DNA of 64,000 bases from the NCBI RefSeq assembly GCF_023218935.1, contig NZ_JAJIAL010000001.1; one strand, 5' to 3'. Positions 53,043-62,579 of the stretch are shown here, piece after piece. Source of the stretch: Fructobacillus cardui. Lineage in GTDB: Bacteria; Bacillota; Bacilli; Lactobacillales; Lactobacillaceae. The position numbers and the translations under genes were made by a program. Each line of letters begins with the position of its first letter. Positions within the stretch are counted from its first letter, which is position 1. The notes beneath the pieces are model-generated. The model worked only from the letters and a program-made list of their open reading frames with translations. It was not told where the DNA came from and did no database searches.

Positions 53043-53804
53043 TTACGGAACTAAGTTAATTTTTTGCTTTTTCGTATCGAAATAGCCAACTTCGTCATTG
53101 CTAGCATCCGCCCAAGATTCAAACTTCATGAACTTGGCATTCGTGATGATGCGCTTCGTAGTATCAGGGAAGAGACAGGTAATAATCGTAATTTTTGCCT
53201 TATCGTTATCACGGTCATCCGGATTCAAAACGGATCCATCGTTTTCATCAACACCAACCTGACCGGTAATCTGATAAGTAAAGACCCCATCACCATTAGC
53301 CAGATAGATTGATTGACCATTTAACCAGCTTGAGCTCCCCGCTTGACCATTTTCGTAATACGGTGCATTCTGATTAAGCTTCTGTTGCAGAGCGGAAAAA
53401 GCCGTATAACCATTATCCCAATTATGAGCAGCCAGCGTATAGTTTCCCTGTCCCATTGTTGGTACAGGCGTACCTTTTTGCGCCGTATTAGCCCCAACAT
53501 TCAAGGCAACGACTGAATAGGCATTATCGTAAATCGGTAGTAAAATTGATAATTTTGGAATAGCCACAAAGCCTTGCTTTGTTAATCCTTTAGCACTTTG
53601 ATCTTGAGCACTAATTTTGCTGGCAATCTGTTGTCGATCATTTTGGCTATAAATCTTTGTTTGACCAAACAATTGCTTTGGAACCGTTTTTACTGGACTT
53701 AATGCAGGCTGTGATTCAGCCCAGCTGTAACTCAAAAAAGCGATAATACCAATAATTATTAACCAAAGCAGGCGTCGAACCCACTTCCTCATACGGTCAG
53801 TCAT
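53043..53804 (-). CDS. srtA: Class A-type sortase
   Basis: It has 253 residues. An N-terminal membrane helix (WLIIIGIIAFLSYSW, about residues 12-30) anchors a sortase domain. The catalytic His is in NYTLAAHNWDNGYTAF, the Cys in KITIITCLFPDTTKRII (TLxTC-type motif), with the Arg shortly after. It joins LPxTG proteins to the cell wall. No LPxTG substrate or pilin gene is nearby, so it is a housekeeping enzyme. It lies 36 bp after ruvA on the same strand, and the order is atypical. Confidence 0.92.
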   Translation of the reverse strand: MTDRMRKWVRRLLWLIIIGIIAFLSYSWAESQPALSPVKTVPKQLFGQTKIYSQNDRQQIASKISAQDQSAKGLTKQGFVAIPKLSILLPIYDNAYSVVALNVGANTAQKGTPVPTMGQGNYTLAAHNWDNGYTAFSALQQKLNQNAPYYENGQAGSSSWLNGQSIYLANGDGVFTYQITGQVGVDENDGSVLNPDDRDNDKAKITIITCLFPDTTKRIITNAKFMKFESWADASNDEVGYFDTKKQKINLVP

Positions 53805-53964
53805 TTGGCTTTCTCCTCCTGACAGTTTTTCATTGTCTCATGATGCTAATTTTTTCTGTAGGATAAATCAGCATTAAAACGTTTGACTTAATGCCACTAT
53901 TATAGCATAAAAACAGATTGGTCTAGTCGCCCCCGTTTGACCTAACAAACATGGTTTTTAGCAC

Positions 53965-53992
53965 TAAAAAAGCAATCATTCGATTGCTTTTA
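53965..53992 (-). terminator. Terminator after the HAD gene
   Basis: On the minus strand AAAGCAATCG and TGATTGCTTT arms around AA are followed by T-rich sequence. Confidence 0.8.
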
Positions 53993-54066
53993 AATGTTTA
54001 TCAATAAATGGTAACAGGTTTTACACCAACAGCTCAGCTAGACTCGATAACTGATTTTTTCTCTGC

Positions 54067-54873
54067 TTACAGGAGGTCAGCCAAAATCGTCTTCAAGACC
54101 CCGTCATTGTTGGAATCAGCAACTGCTTCCTCAAACCCATAGGTAAAGAGTTCAGGATCGGCATTCGGCATCACGAAGGGATGACCAACCAATTGCAGCA
54201 TCTCCAAATCATTCAGGCCGTCACCAAAGGCAGCCATCTCCTCTGGCAGGATACCTAGCTGATCACCTAAATCCTTTAAGGCGACACCTTTGTTAACAGC
54301 TGGGTTGACCAAGTCAACGGCACCATAACCCGAAGTTGTGACGTAGATTGGTAGTTGACGGTTATTGACCGCTTCCATGAAGGGACGCTCAAAGTCTGGT
54401 AGATCGACCGTCATCTTCAAAATCGGTTCGTTAATCTCGCTTAAACTGTCAACAATTCTCAAATCCTTGAAATATTGTTGCGCCTTGCGATCACCATACC
54501 CCAATGCGGCCATCTCATTCAGCATAAATGCTTGAGTGACCCCAGTGAAAACTAGACCCATTGAGACTCTGTCGCGATTAGCTAAAACAGTTTCCACAAT
54601 CGGCTGAAAAGCGGCCGTCTCAATTGGGTAAGTCTTCATGATTTCACCCTGTTCAACGACTTCAGCACCGTTGTTAGCAATCAACGTAAAGTCTTGGTTG
54701 GCCCCGGCAAAGTATTTGGCCACCTTATCTGGATGATTACCAGTCGCAACCACAAAGGTTACATTCTTTTTCTTGGCTAAATCGACCATTACCTGGTAAG
54801 CCTGGCGGTCAAAACTTTTGTCCGCTCGTAAAAAGGTGGCGTCTAAATCAGTTGCAATTAGTTTAATCGTCAT
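54067..54873 (-). CDS. Cof-type HAD-IIB sugar/nucleotide phosphatase
   Basis: About 268 residues. HAD motif I reads LIATDLDATFL (the common Gly after the second Asp is Ala). The Cof cap domain is in the middle, and motif IV is AAFGDGLNDLEMLQLVG. The family dephosphorylates sugar phosphates, FMN or similar; substrate unknown. Two adjacent ATG codons follow ATAGGAAA, and the second is taken as start. The gene is isolated between ffh and the sortase. Confidence 0.9.
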   Translation of the reverse strand: MTIKLIATDLDATFLRADKSFDRQAYQVMVDLAKKKNVTFVVATGNHPDKVAKYFAGANQDFTLIANNGAEVVEQGEIMKTYPIETAAFQPIVETVLANRDRVSMGLVFTGVTQAFMLNEMAALGYGDRKAQQYFKDLRIVDSLSEINEPILKMTVDLPDFERPFMEAVNNRQLPIYVTTSGYGAVDLVNPAVNKGVALKDLGDQLGILPEEMAAFGDGLNDLEMLQLVGHPFVMPNADPELFTYGFEEAVADSNNDGVLKTILADLL

Positions 54874-54985
54874 CATTTTCCTATCTGTAGCTACGTTCAA
54901 AAACTGGGATATGTCGCCCCTTTTCTACCATAGGCAATGGCTGCCGCCGGTCACCTGCTATCGTTTCACTAACAACAGGCAATAA

Positions 54986-56461
54986 TTATTTTTTGCCACG
55001 CTTCTTCTTTAACTTCTTCATCTTCCGGGCTGCTTGCTTCATGGCAAAATTTTGAACCTTTTGGCCAAAGTTGCCACTTGGCATACCACCGCCCATGCCA
55101 CCCATCATTTGAGACATGTCCATCCCGGTTTGTCCCATCATGGATTCCATACCGGAGAAGTTTCCGTTTGAGGCTTGGTTCATCATCTTGCGCATCTGAT
55201 CGAATTGCTTAATCATCTTGTTGACTTCCACAATTGGTCGCCCAGCACCGGCTGCCAAACGACGGCGGCGAGATGGGTTCAACAAATCAGGATCCTCTCG
55301 CTCGGCCTTCGTCATCGATGAGATAATCGCTTCCATATGGGCAAACTGCTTGTCGTCAATTTGCAGGTTCGCTAAAGCGGGATTACCGGCCATTCCAGGA
55401 ATCATCTTCAACAAATCTTCCATTGGTCCCATGTTTTGGAGCTGGTGCAGTTGGTCGATAAAGTCGTTGAAATCAAAAGTGTTCAGGCGCATCTTTTCAA
55501 GCTGCTCTGCCTGCTTCTTTTCGTCAACTTCTTGCTGAGCCTTTTCGATAAAGGTCAGCATATCGCCCATGCCCAAGATTCTTGAAGCCATTCGATCTGG
55601 ATAGAAAACGTCCAAATCAGTTGGCTTTTCACCTTGACCAACGAACTTGATTGGCTTCCCCGTGACGTCACGGATTGATAAGGCGGCTCCACCACGGGTA
55701 TCACCATCTAATTTGGTCAAAACGACACCAGTCAAGTTCAACTCGTTGGCAAAGCCTTGCGCTGTTTCCGTAGCGTTCTGTCCGGTCATCGCATCGACCG
55801 TCAAGAGGACTTCATCCGGCTGAGCAATCGTTTCGATGTCCTTCAATTCGGCCATCAATTCGGCATCGATTTGCAAACGACCCGCCGTATCGATCAAAAC
55901 GTAATCGTTCTTATTTTCCTTGGCCTGAGCCAAACCAGCCTTCACGATTTCACGTGGGTCAACGTCTGTCCCCTGTGAAAAGACCGGAACATCCAAATCT
56001 TTTCCCAAGATTTTCAACTGATCAATGGCGGCTGGACGATAAACATCGGCCGCAATCAAAAGTGGACGAGCGTTATTTTCGCGCTTTAACTTATAAGCTA
56101 ATTTGGCAATGGTGGTTGTCTTACCAGCCCCTTGCAAACCGGCCATCATAATGATTGTCGGAATCTTTTCTGATTTGTTGAGCGGAACTGCTTCGTCCCC
56201 CATCAAGGCCGTTAATTCATCATTAACAATCTTGATGACCTGTTGGGCTCCGTTCAAACCTTCCAAAATTTCTTGGCCCTTCGCCTTTTGGCGAATTTGG
56301 TCGATGAACTTCTTCACTGTTGAATAAGAAACATCGGCCTCCAGTAAGGCTAAGCGGATTTCACGAAGAGAGGCCTGCAGGTCTTCTTCTCTAATCTTGC
56401 CCTGACCAGTTAGGTTTTTCAACGTCTTGGAGAGGCGCTGTGTCAAGTTTTCAAAAGCCAT
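54986..56461 (-). CDS. ffh: Signal recognition particle protein Ffh
   Basis: SRP GTPase that carries ribosomes with signal sequences to FtsY. It has 491 residues. The N domain is followed by the G domain P-loop GLQGAGKTTTIAKLAYKL, LLIAADVYRPAAIDQLK, DTAGR and TKLDGDTRGGAALS. The M domain is methionine-rich (MESMMGQTGMDMSQMM) with the RNA-binding GxGR-like part ending GAGRPIVEVNKMIKQF, and a lysine-rich end. It is downstream of ylxM, as in most Firmicutes. The 4.5S RNA gene was not found in the window. Confidence 0.97.
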   Translation of the reverse strand: MAFENLTQRLSKTLKNLTGQGKIREEDLQASLREIRLALLEADVSYSTVKKFIDQIRQKAKGQEILEGLNGAQQVIKIVNDELTALMGDEAVPLNKSEKIPTIIMMAGLQGAGKTTTIAKLAYKLKRENNARPLLIAADVYRPAAIDQLKILGKDLDVPVFSQGTDVDPREIVKAGLAQAKENKNDYVLIDTAGRLQIDAELMAELKDIETIAQPDEVLLTVDAMTGQNATETAQGFANELNLTGVVLTKLDGDTRGGAALSIRDVTGKPIKFVGQGEKPTDLDVFYPDRMASRILGMGDMLTFIEKAQQEVDEKKQAEQLEKMRLNTFDFNDFIDQLHQLQNMGPMEDLLKMIPGMAGNPALANLQIDDKQFAHMEAIISSMTKAEREDPDLLNPSRRRRLAAGAGRPIVEVNKMIKQFDQMRKMMNQASNGNFSGMESMMGQTGMDMSQMMGGMGGGMPSGNFGQKVQNFAMKQAARKMKKLKKKRGKK

Positions 56462-56500
56462 GATTGCTTGGCCGGGCCACTTTGGGCACCGGCTTCCCCC

Positions 56501-56842
56501 TTAATTAATTTCTTGGTTGACCAGTTGGTCTAAAATTTGCTTTAGATGTTGATCGTTTTGGTAGTGCTCGGCAACATAGTCCAACAAGTCCTGTTCCTGC
56601 ACCTGACGATGGACTGAATCCTTGTAGAGGCCCAAGACAGCCTCGTAATGTTCCAAAGAGTCAACGCCACGCTTCAAGTTATCCGAAACGGCTTGCCGGC
56701 TAACAACTTCGGCCTCGGCGATTTCAATGATGGAATAATCATCCTCAAAGTAAGCCTGCAAGTAGTTTTGTTGCTTAACCGTCAGCAACGGTCCGTAAAA
56801 TGGTAATAGTGCGTTCACCTGATTTTTTTTGTCTAAATCCAT
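56501..56842 (-). CDS. ylxM: YlxM family SRP-associated DNA/RNA-binding protein
   Basis: It has 113 residues, mostly helical, sigma-70 region 4-like: LPFYGPLLTVKQQNYLQAYF, then DYSIIEIAEAEVVSRQAVSD, the helix-turn-helix. It is conserved between ftsY and ffh in Firmicutes and stimulates SRP function in Streptococcus. Its stop is 40 bp before ffh and its start 3 bp after ftsY stop, so the three are one operon. Confidence 0.94.
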   Translation of the reverse strand: MDLDKKNQVNALLPFYGPLLTVKQQNYLQAYFEDDYSIIEIAEAEVVSRQAVSDNLKRGVDSLEHYEAVLGLYKDSVHRQVQEQDLLDYVAEHYQNDQHLKQILDQLVNQEIN

Positions 56843-56845
56843 CGC

Positions 56846-58156
56846 TTAGACCAAGTCCTTAAACATGCCATAAACAAAGTCTTCGGCCGAAAAGACGCGT
56901 AAATCAGTGGCCTTTTCACCAAAGCCAATCCATTTGACTGGCAAATGAAGGCTGTCACGGATGGCAAAGACTATGCCACCCTTGGCAGTCCCGTCCATCT
57001 TGGTTAGGACGATGCCAGTCACATCAGAAGAGTCCTGGAACAACTTCGCTTGCTGCAAAGCATTTTGCCCAGTCGTCGCATCCAAAACCAGCAGAACTTC
57101 TTGTGGTGCATCTGGCAAGACCTTCTTCACCACCCGATTAATCTTTGATAGCTCCTGCATCAGGTTAACGTTGTTTTGTAAACGACCGGCCGTATCAACG
57201 AACAAGACGTCATAGTGTTCTTCTTTGGCCCGTTCAACCGCCGTATAAACAACAGAAGCTGGGTCAGCCTTTTCGGGACCAGCCACAACTGGCACATTAG
57301 CCCGGTTACCCCATTCCTGGAGTTGCTTCACAGCACCGGCACGGAAGGTATCCGCTGCCGCTAGAAGGACCTTTTTGCCCTCCTTCTTATAGGTTGAAGC
57401 TAATTTTCCAACGGTCGTTGTCTTACCGACACCGTTCACCCCAACAAAGAGAATCACAGTTGGTTGACCGGCTGGCGCAAAATGCATCGTTTGGTCTTCG
57501 TTTTGACCTTGAGCCTCATACTGTGACACCATTTGTTCAATAATTAAAGAACGGATTTGGTCCTTATCTTTGATGTTTTGAACCTTAACAGCCTCACGAA
57601 CTTGGTTGGAAATTTGGATAGCCAAATCGAAGCCTAAATCAGCCCCAATTAAGGTATCCTCTAATTCTTCAAAGAAGTTTTCATCAACCGAACGGAAGTT
57701 AGCCAAAAAGCGGTTAACCCGTTCAGCAAAGCCGTTCCGTGACTGCTTCAAGCCACGGTCATAGACATCCTGGTTGGATTGCTTATCTTGGTGTTGGTCT
57801 TCGTTCTGGTCTTGCTTTTGACCCTGGTTCTGATTGTGGTCAGCAGCAACAGATTGGTCGCCGTCATGATCGTCCTTGCTATTTTCTGCAACCACTTCAG
57901 CTGGTTCGTGCTTGGCTTCGTCATGATCAGCGGTTGCCGATACATGGGTGTCAGCTGCATCTTTCGCAACAGGCTGGTTTTGTTGGTCCGTTGCCGCCAC
58001 GTTTGCACTCTTCTCAGCCGGCTGATTTTGGTCAGCATCAGTTACCTGTTTCGCTGATTCACTTGGTGCTGACTCAGGTGTTGTCTGCTGATCAACTTCG
58101 GCTGACTGATTTTCCTGATCAACCTTTTTTTTCTTAAAAATATCAAAAAGTCCCAT
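56846..58156 (-). CDS. ftsY: Signal recognition particle receptor FtsY
   Basis: It has 436 residues. Residues 5 to about 130 are an acidic, D/Q/N/A-rich tail (for example HNQNQGQKQDQNEDQHQDKQ) likely for membrane contact. The NG domain follows with P-loop GVNGVGKTTTVGKLAS, LLAAADTFRAGAVKQLQEWG, DTAGRL, and TKMDGTAKGGIVFA. It docks Ffh-ribosome complexes at the translocon. The region is part of the smc-ftsY-ylxM-ffh operon; a 19-bp gap separates it from smc. Confidence 0.96.
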   Translation of the reverse strand: MGLFDIFKKKKVDQENQSAEVDQQTTPESAPSESAKQVTDADQNQPAEKSANVAATDQQNQPVAKDAADTHVSATADHDEAKHEPAEVVAENSKDDHDGDQSVAADHNQNQGQKQDQNEDQHQDKQSNQDVYDRGLKQSRNGFAERVNRFLANFRSVDENFFEELEDTLIGADLGFDLAIQISNQVREAVKVQNIKDKDQIRSLIIEQMVSQYEAQGQNEDQTMHFAPAGQPTVILFVGVNGVGKTTTVGKLASTYKKEGKKVLLAAADTFRAGAVKQLQEWGNRANVPVVAGPEKADPASVVYTAVERAKEEHYDVLFVDTAGRLQNNVNLMQELSKINRVVKKVLPDAPQEVLLVLDATTGQNALQQAKLFQDSSDVTGIVLTKMDGTAKGGIVFAIRDSLHLPVKWIGFGEKATDLRVFSAEDFVYGMFKDLV

Positions 58157-58175
58157 AGTCTACTCTCCTATGTGA

Positions 58176-61100
58176 TTAAGCGAGTTGTTGGTGCGCCTCT
58201 TCCAGGTTAACCGCAACCATCTTTGACACCCCTGCTTCTTGCATTGTAACACCATACAGAATTTTAGCGGCAACCATCGTTCCTTTTCGGTGCGTGATGG
58301 TGATGAATTGGGTATCGCCGGCAAAGTTTTTCAAATAGGCCGCAAAGCGGTCGACGTTCGCCTCATCCAAGGCCGCTTCGGCTTCATCCAAAACGGCAAA
58401 TGGTACCGGGCGAACCTGTAAAATCGCGAACAGCAACGAAATGGCGGTCAAAGCCTTTTCGCCACCGGACAACAACGACATTTGCTGGAATTTCTTGCCA
58501 GGCGGCTGCGCCTTAATGTCGATTCCAGTCGTTAACAAGTGCTCCGGGTCGGTCAACTCGATTTGAGCCTGGCCACCCGCAAACATCTTTGTAAAGACAT
58601 CTGAGAAATTAGCCGCAATGGCATCAAAGGATTCCTTAAAGCGAATCTGAACCTCTTGGTCCATCTCATCGATGGTATCCTGCAAGGTCTGCTTGGCCGC
58701 TTTCAGGTCTTCTGCTTGGTTCGTCAAGAAGTCGTGGCGGTCTTTAATTTCATCGTACTCCTGGATGGCCGCGATGTTCACGGGTCCCAACACATCGATG
58801 GCCTTCTTTGTTTCGGCCAAAGTTTGGTCAATTTCTTGGTCAGACAAATCAGAAGCAACCACATCGTCCTCTGATTCTACAGTCAAGCCATAAGTCTGCC
58901 GCAACGTTGCAATTTGCTTGGCCAAGCGTTCTTGGCTACTTTGCAAACGATGGTTAGCGGCTGATTGATCAACAACCTCGTTATTCAACTCTTCTTGGGC
59001 CAAGGCGAGTTTTTCTTCCTCTTCCTTAATCGTCGTTGATAACTTAGTCCACTGCTCAGCTAACAAATCAGCCTTTTTCTGAGCCTCTGTTAAGGCGTTC
59101 GACAAATCCGTCACCGTCTGGCTTAGTTCTTCAGCGCTCTTCGCCTGGTCGAGGCTTTCTTGCATCTGCCCCGCCTGCTCCTGCAATGACAACAAATGCT
59201 CTTGCACCTTTGTCAAGGCTTCGGTCAAGCGATTCTGATTTTCTTCCTGAGCAGCACGCTGGGCCGAAACCTTGGCAAGTTCTGCTTGGAATTCGGCTTT
59301 TTGGTCCTGATAAGCCTGTTGGTCCTTAGTTAACTGATCCAACTCGGCGGCCAAATCAGCAGTTTGTCCCTCGATTTGCCCCTTCTTATCCTCGTTTTCA
59401 GTCAATGCCGCTTGGGCCGCCGTCTGCTCCTGCTCAGCGTCCTCTCTGGCAACCTGCAAATCTGCTAGGTCCAAGGATAGCGTTTGAACACTGGTTTGAT
59501 GGCGGTCGACGGTATCTTTTAAGCCGGCTAATTCATAATCAATCTGCTGCCCCTGAGCAAGAAAATCGCGATTTTTTTGCATCAAGTCCGCCAATTTTTC
59601 CTGCCAGGTGTTGACCTGATTTTGGCTTTGATTGCGCTTTTCAGCTAGGTCATCAACCAGTGCCTGTTGCTTAACCAGCGCTGCTTCTTTTTCCTTCAAA
59701 TCAGCCTGCCGTGACAGAACAGATGGACCCTGACGGAAGTTGGCACCACCGGTAATCGAACCACCGGCATTGACCAACTGACCGTCTAATGAAACGACCC
59801 GCAAACGATTTTGACAAGCTCGAGCGGCTCGAGTTGCTGCATCCAAATTCTCAACAACCAGCGTTGTTCCCAATAGCGAAGACAGAATATTTTCCATCCC
59901 AGCTGGCACGGAAACTAAGTCGGCAGCTAAACCGATATAGCCATTTTCACGGCTAGCGGCAGCAACATCGCGTGCCTGACGAGGCCGAATCGTATCAATT
60001 GGCAAAAGGGTTACCCGACCCTTTTTGTTCTTAGTCAGGTAAACAACAATTGACTTAGCTGTTTGAGTTGAGTCCACTACAATTTGCTGTAAGGCCCCAC
60101 CCAAAACGGTTTCAATTGCCTTAGTATAGGATTTTGGCACCGTTAACAATTCGGCAACGACGCCCTTAATACCTGGAAAGTTTCGTCGCACAGCCGGTAC
60201 CATCAGGTTCTTAACGCCCTGATAAAAGCCAGCATAATCATCTAGAGAAGCTTCCGCCTGATAACGTGACCGCTGCTGGTCTAGGGCATAGGCCGCCTCT
60301 TGCCAACTTCTTTGTTGGTCCTGAGACGTCACCTTGGCATCTGCTAAGGCATCCTCTGCTTGCGCCACCTGGGCCTCGAAAGGATTTTCGCCAGTCGTTT
60401 GGTCCGGATGTTCTTTTTGATAGGCTGCCAAGGCGCTTTCTGCAGCATCCAAGTCGGCCTGCGCCTTCGTCATCGCCGTCTTTTTCAAGGCTAATTGCGC
60501 TTCAGTTTGGGCTAGGGCCTTTTCTTGATAAGTCAGCTTATTATGTAAGGAAGCAATTTCCTGCATCGTGGCCACATAGGCATTGCGATTTTCGGCCAAT
60601 TCGTTTTGAACCGCGTCGACCTTCGTCGCCCCGTGGTCCTGGTCGATTTGCTTGATTGTCTGTTTTAATGACCGTTCTTGGTCGACTAAGGCCGTCAATT
60701 GACCCTGCACCTGTGTTAAATCAGCCTGGGTTTCTTCGACTTGATTCTGGTCGTCTTTTTGTTGTTCAGCTAAATGAGCTAAATCGCGGACCAGAGTGGC
60801 CTGCTCTTGTGAGGCCAGCTTCTGATTGCCAATCAACCGTTCTTTTTCCTGGGCCTTGGCAACAATCTCTGCCTGTAAGGCGTCACGGTCGTGTTGGATT
60901 GCCTCTAATTGGCCACGGGTTTGACCAAGGTTGTCCTGAATTGAACTTACCTGGGCTTGCTGCTTTTCAACAGCCTCCTTGGTTTTGCCGGCCTCCTGGC
61001 TTTGATCAGCAACTTGTCCCTGCAACGACAAAATCGACCGGGTCAATCGCACCTGGTCTAATTTTTCAAAGCCTTCGCGTTTAGCTAAATAGTCCTTGGC

Positions 61101-61733
61101 CTTTAAAACCTGGTCAGCCAAGGGAGTCAATCGGCCTTCCACTTCGGCAATAATATCGTCGACACGGTCCAAGTTATCTTTCGTGGCGGCCAAGTCCTTT
61201 TCGGCCTTGTCCTTGTTTTGCTTGTACTTGTAGACACCGGCAACTTCTTCAATGATGCTCCGTCGTTCTTCTGGCTTCGCCGAAAAAATCTTTTCAACCT
61301 GCCCCTGGGAAATGATTGAAAAACCATCCCGACCAAGACCAGTATCCATAAAGAGTTCATGGATATCCTTGAGCCGGCACTCCGTTCCGTTTAGTTGGTA
61401 CGAAGATTCCCCTGTCCGATACAGACGTCTTGTAATTCGAATTTCGGTAAAATCAGAAGCAATATAATGGTCAGCATTGTCAAAGGTAATCGAAACTTCC
61501 GTCCGGTTTAAGGGCTTCCGGTTTTTTGTGCCACCAAAAATAACGTCGGCCATTTTATTGCCTCGCAAATCTTTAGCCGACTGTTCCCCCATCACCCAGC
61601 GGATGGCTTCAATAATATTTGATTTTCCAGAACCATTTGGACCAACAATCCCAGTCATTCCCTGCTGGAAGTCAATCACGGTTTTATTGGCAAAAGACTT
61701 AAAGCCAATAATTTCCAGTGTCTTTAATTTCAT
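58176..61733 (-). CDS. smc: Chromosome segregation protein SMC
   Basis: It has 1185 residues, the normal bacterial length. Walker A is GIVGPNGSGKSNIIEAIRW near the start. Two long coiled coils (about 165-500 and 660-1000) rich in Q, A, E and K flank the hinge (about 500-660, GIKGVVAELLTVPKSYTKAI, then SLDGQLVNAGGSITGGA). The C-terminal head has the signature LLSGGEKALTAISLLFA and Walker B FAVLDEAEAALDEANV. Works with ScpAB to compact and separate chromosomes. Directly downstream of rnc (24 bp), the standard operon. Confidence 0.98.
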   Translation of the reverse strand: MKLKTLEIIGFKSFANKTVIDFQQGMTGIVGPNGSGKSNIIEAIRWVMGEQSAKDLRGNKMADVIFGGTKNRKPLNRTEVSITFDNADHYIASDFTEIRITRRLYRTGESSYQLNGTECRLKDIHELFMDTGLGRDGFSIISQGQVEKIFSAKPEERRSIIEEVAGVYKYKQNKDKAEKDLAATKDNLDRVDDIIAEVEGRLTPLADQVLKAKDYLAKREGFEKLDQVRLTRSILSLQGQVADQSQEAGKTKEAVEKQQAQVSSIQDNLGQTRGQLEAIQHDRDALQAEIVAKAQEKERLIGNQKLASQEQATLVRDLAHLAEQQKDDQNQVEETQADLTQVQGQLTALVDQERSLKQTIKQIDQDHGATKVDAVQNELAENRNAYVATMQEIASLHNKLTYQEKALAQTEAQLALKKTAMTKAQADLDAAESALAAYQKEHPDQTTGENPFEAQVAQAEDALADAKVTSQDQQRSWQEAAYALDQQRSRYQAEASLDDYAGFYQGVKNLMVPAVRRNFPGIKGVVAELLTVPKSYTKAIETVLGGALQQIVVDSTQTAKSIVVYLTKNKKGRVTLLPIDTIRPRQARDVAAASRENGYIGLAADLVSVPAGMENILSSLLGTTLVVENLDAATRAARACQNRLRVVSLDGQLVNAGGSITGGANFRQGPSVLSRQADLKEKEAALVKQQALVDDLAEKRNQSQNQVNTWQEKLADLMQKNRDFLAQGQQIDYELAGLKDTVDRHQTSVQTLSLDLADLQVAREDAEQEQTAAQAALTENEDKKGQIEGQTADLAAELDQLTKDQQAYQDQKAEFQAELAKVSAQRAAQEENQNRLTEALTKVQEHLLSLQEQAGQMQESLDQAKSAEELSQTVTDLSNALTEAQKKADLLAEQWTKLSTTIKEEEEKLALAQEELNNEVVDQSAANHRLQSSQERLAKQIATLRQTYGLTVESEDDVVASDLSDQEIDQTLAETKKAIDVLGPVNIAAIQEYDEIKDRHDFLTNQAEDLKAAKQTLQDTIDEMDQEVQIRFKESFDAIAANFSDVFTKMFAGGQAQIELTDPEHLLTTGIDIKAQPPGKKFQQMSLLSGGEKALTAISLLFAILQVRPVPFAVLDEAEAALDEANVDRFAAYLKNFAGDTQFITITHRKGTMVAAKILYGVTMQEAGVSKMVAVNLEEAHQQLA

Positions 61734-61757
61734 GGGCGTTTTGTGTACTCTTGTGTG

Positions 61758-62459
61758 TTATTTGGCAGTTAAATCTTGATAGGCCTTTTGTGCGGCCGCC
61801 TTTTCCGCATCCTTGATGGACTGACCTGACCCATGGGCCAAAGTCTTGCCATCAACCGCAACGAAGACTTCAAAGATCTGACTGTTGTCTTCGTTACGAA
61901 TTTCATTCTCAATTTGATAAGTAATATCAACAGACCCCTGAGCCTGCAACTTTTCTTGCAAGCGGGACTTGAAGTCAATAAATTGGTCAAAGAAGTTTTC
62001 ATCGATGGCCGCAAAGACCGTTTGGTTCAACAATGAAACCACGGCAGCCTGGCCCTGATCTAAGAACAAGGCGCCGATAAAGGCTTCCCAGATATCCTCC
62101 AAAAGTGAAGGTCGTGACCGGGCACCGTTCATTTCCTCACCCTTCCCCAAACGAATGGATTCGTTCAGGTGGATGACTTGGGCGAAGTGAGCAAAGGACT
62201 TTGTTTGAACCATGGTGATTCGCATTTCAGTCAATTGGCCTTCATCCCAATCAGGATAGCGCTTAAAGAGGTATTCCGTCACCGTTGCCTGCATGATGGC
62301 ATCACCCAAAAACTCGAGCCGTTGGTAATCCCGGCCCTGTTCCTTAGGGTGCTCATTCAAGTAATTGCGTTGGGTCAAAGCCTCTTGTAAAAGGTTTAAG
62401 TTATTAAAACTAATTTGAAACTTTTCTCTTAAAAAGTTACTAAAGTCAGATGGTGACAA
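61758..62459 (-). CDS. rnc: Ribonuclease III
   Basis: Double-strand-specific RNase for rRNA and mRNA processing. It has 233 residues. The signature YQRLEFLGDAIMQATVTEYL holds catalytic Glu/Asp, and the second acidic cluster is LLEDIWEAFIGALFLDQGQ. The dsRNA-binding domain follows (SRLQEKLQAQGSVDITYQIE to the GQSIKDAEKAAAQKAYQ end). The ATG or GTG-type start follows GAAAGGAAAACACC. First gene of rnc-smc-ftsY-ylxM-ffh here; acpP, often upstream, is absent. Confidence 0.97.
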   Translation of the reverse strand: MSPSDFSNFLREKFQISFNNLNLLQEALTQRNYLNEHPKEQGRDYQRLEFLGDAIMQATVTEYLFKRYPDWDEGQLTEMRITMVQTKSFAHFAQVIHLNESIRLGKGEEMNGARSRPSLLEDIWEAFIGALFLDQGQAAVVSLLNQTVFAAIDENFFDQFIDFKSRLQEKLQAQGSVDITYQIENEIRNEDNSQIFEVFVAVDGKTLAHGSGQSIKDAEKAAAQKAYQDLTAK

Positions 62460-62533
62460 GGTGTTTTCCTTTCAAAATTCAGTTGTTTTTATTATAACAG
62501 ATTTTTAGGTCAGCTTTTGTTGCAAAACAGGGC

Positions 62534-62575
62534 AAAAAAACCAAGGATCAGCACTTTGGCTGTCCTTGGTTTTTA
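62534..62575 (-). terminator. Terminator of glmM
   Basis: On the minus strand AACCAAGGA and TCCTTGGTT enclose a large loop with its own pairing CAGCCAAAGTGCTG, followed by T7. Confidence 0.85.
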
Positions 62576-62579
62576 ACTT

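Noticed and set aside
57739..58137. Long open frames antisense to the ftsY acidic region
   Set aside because: They are shadows of a repetitive D/Q/N-rich coding region, without ribosome sites.
60266..61084. Open frames antisense to smc
   Set aside because: Complement of coiled-coil coding sequence; no start signals or family features.
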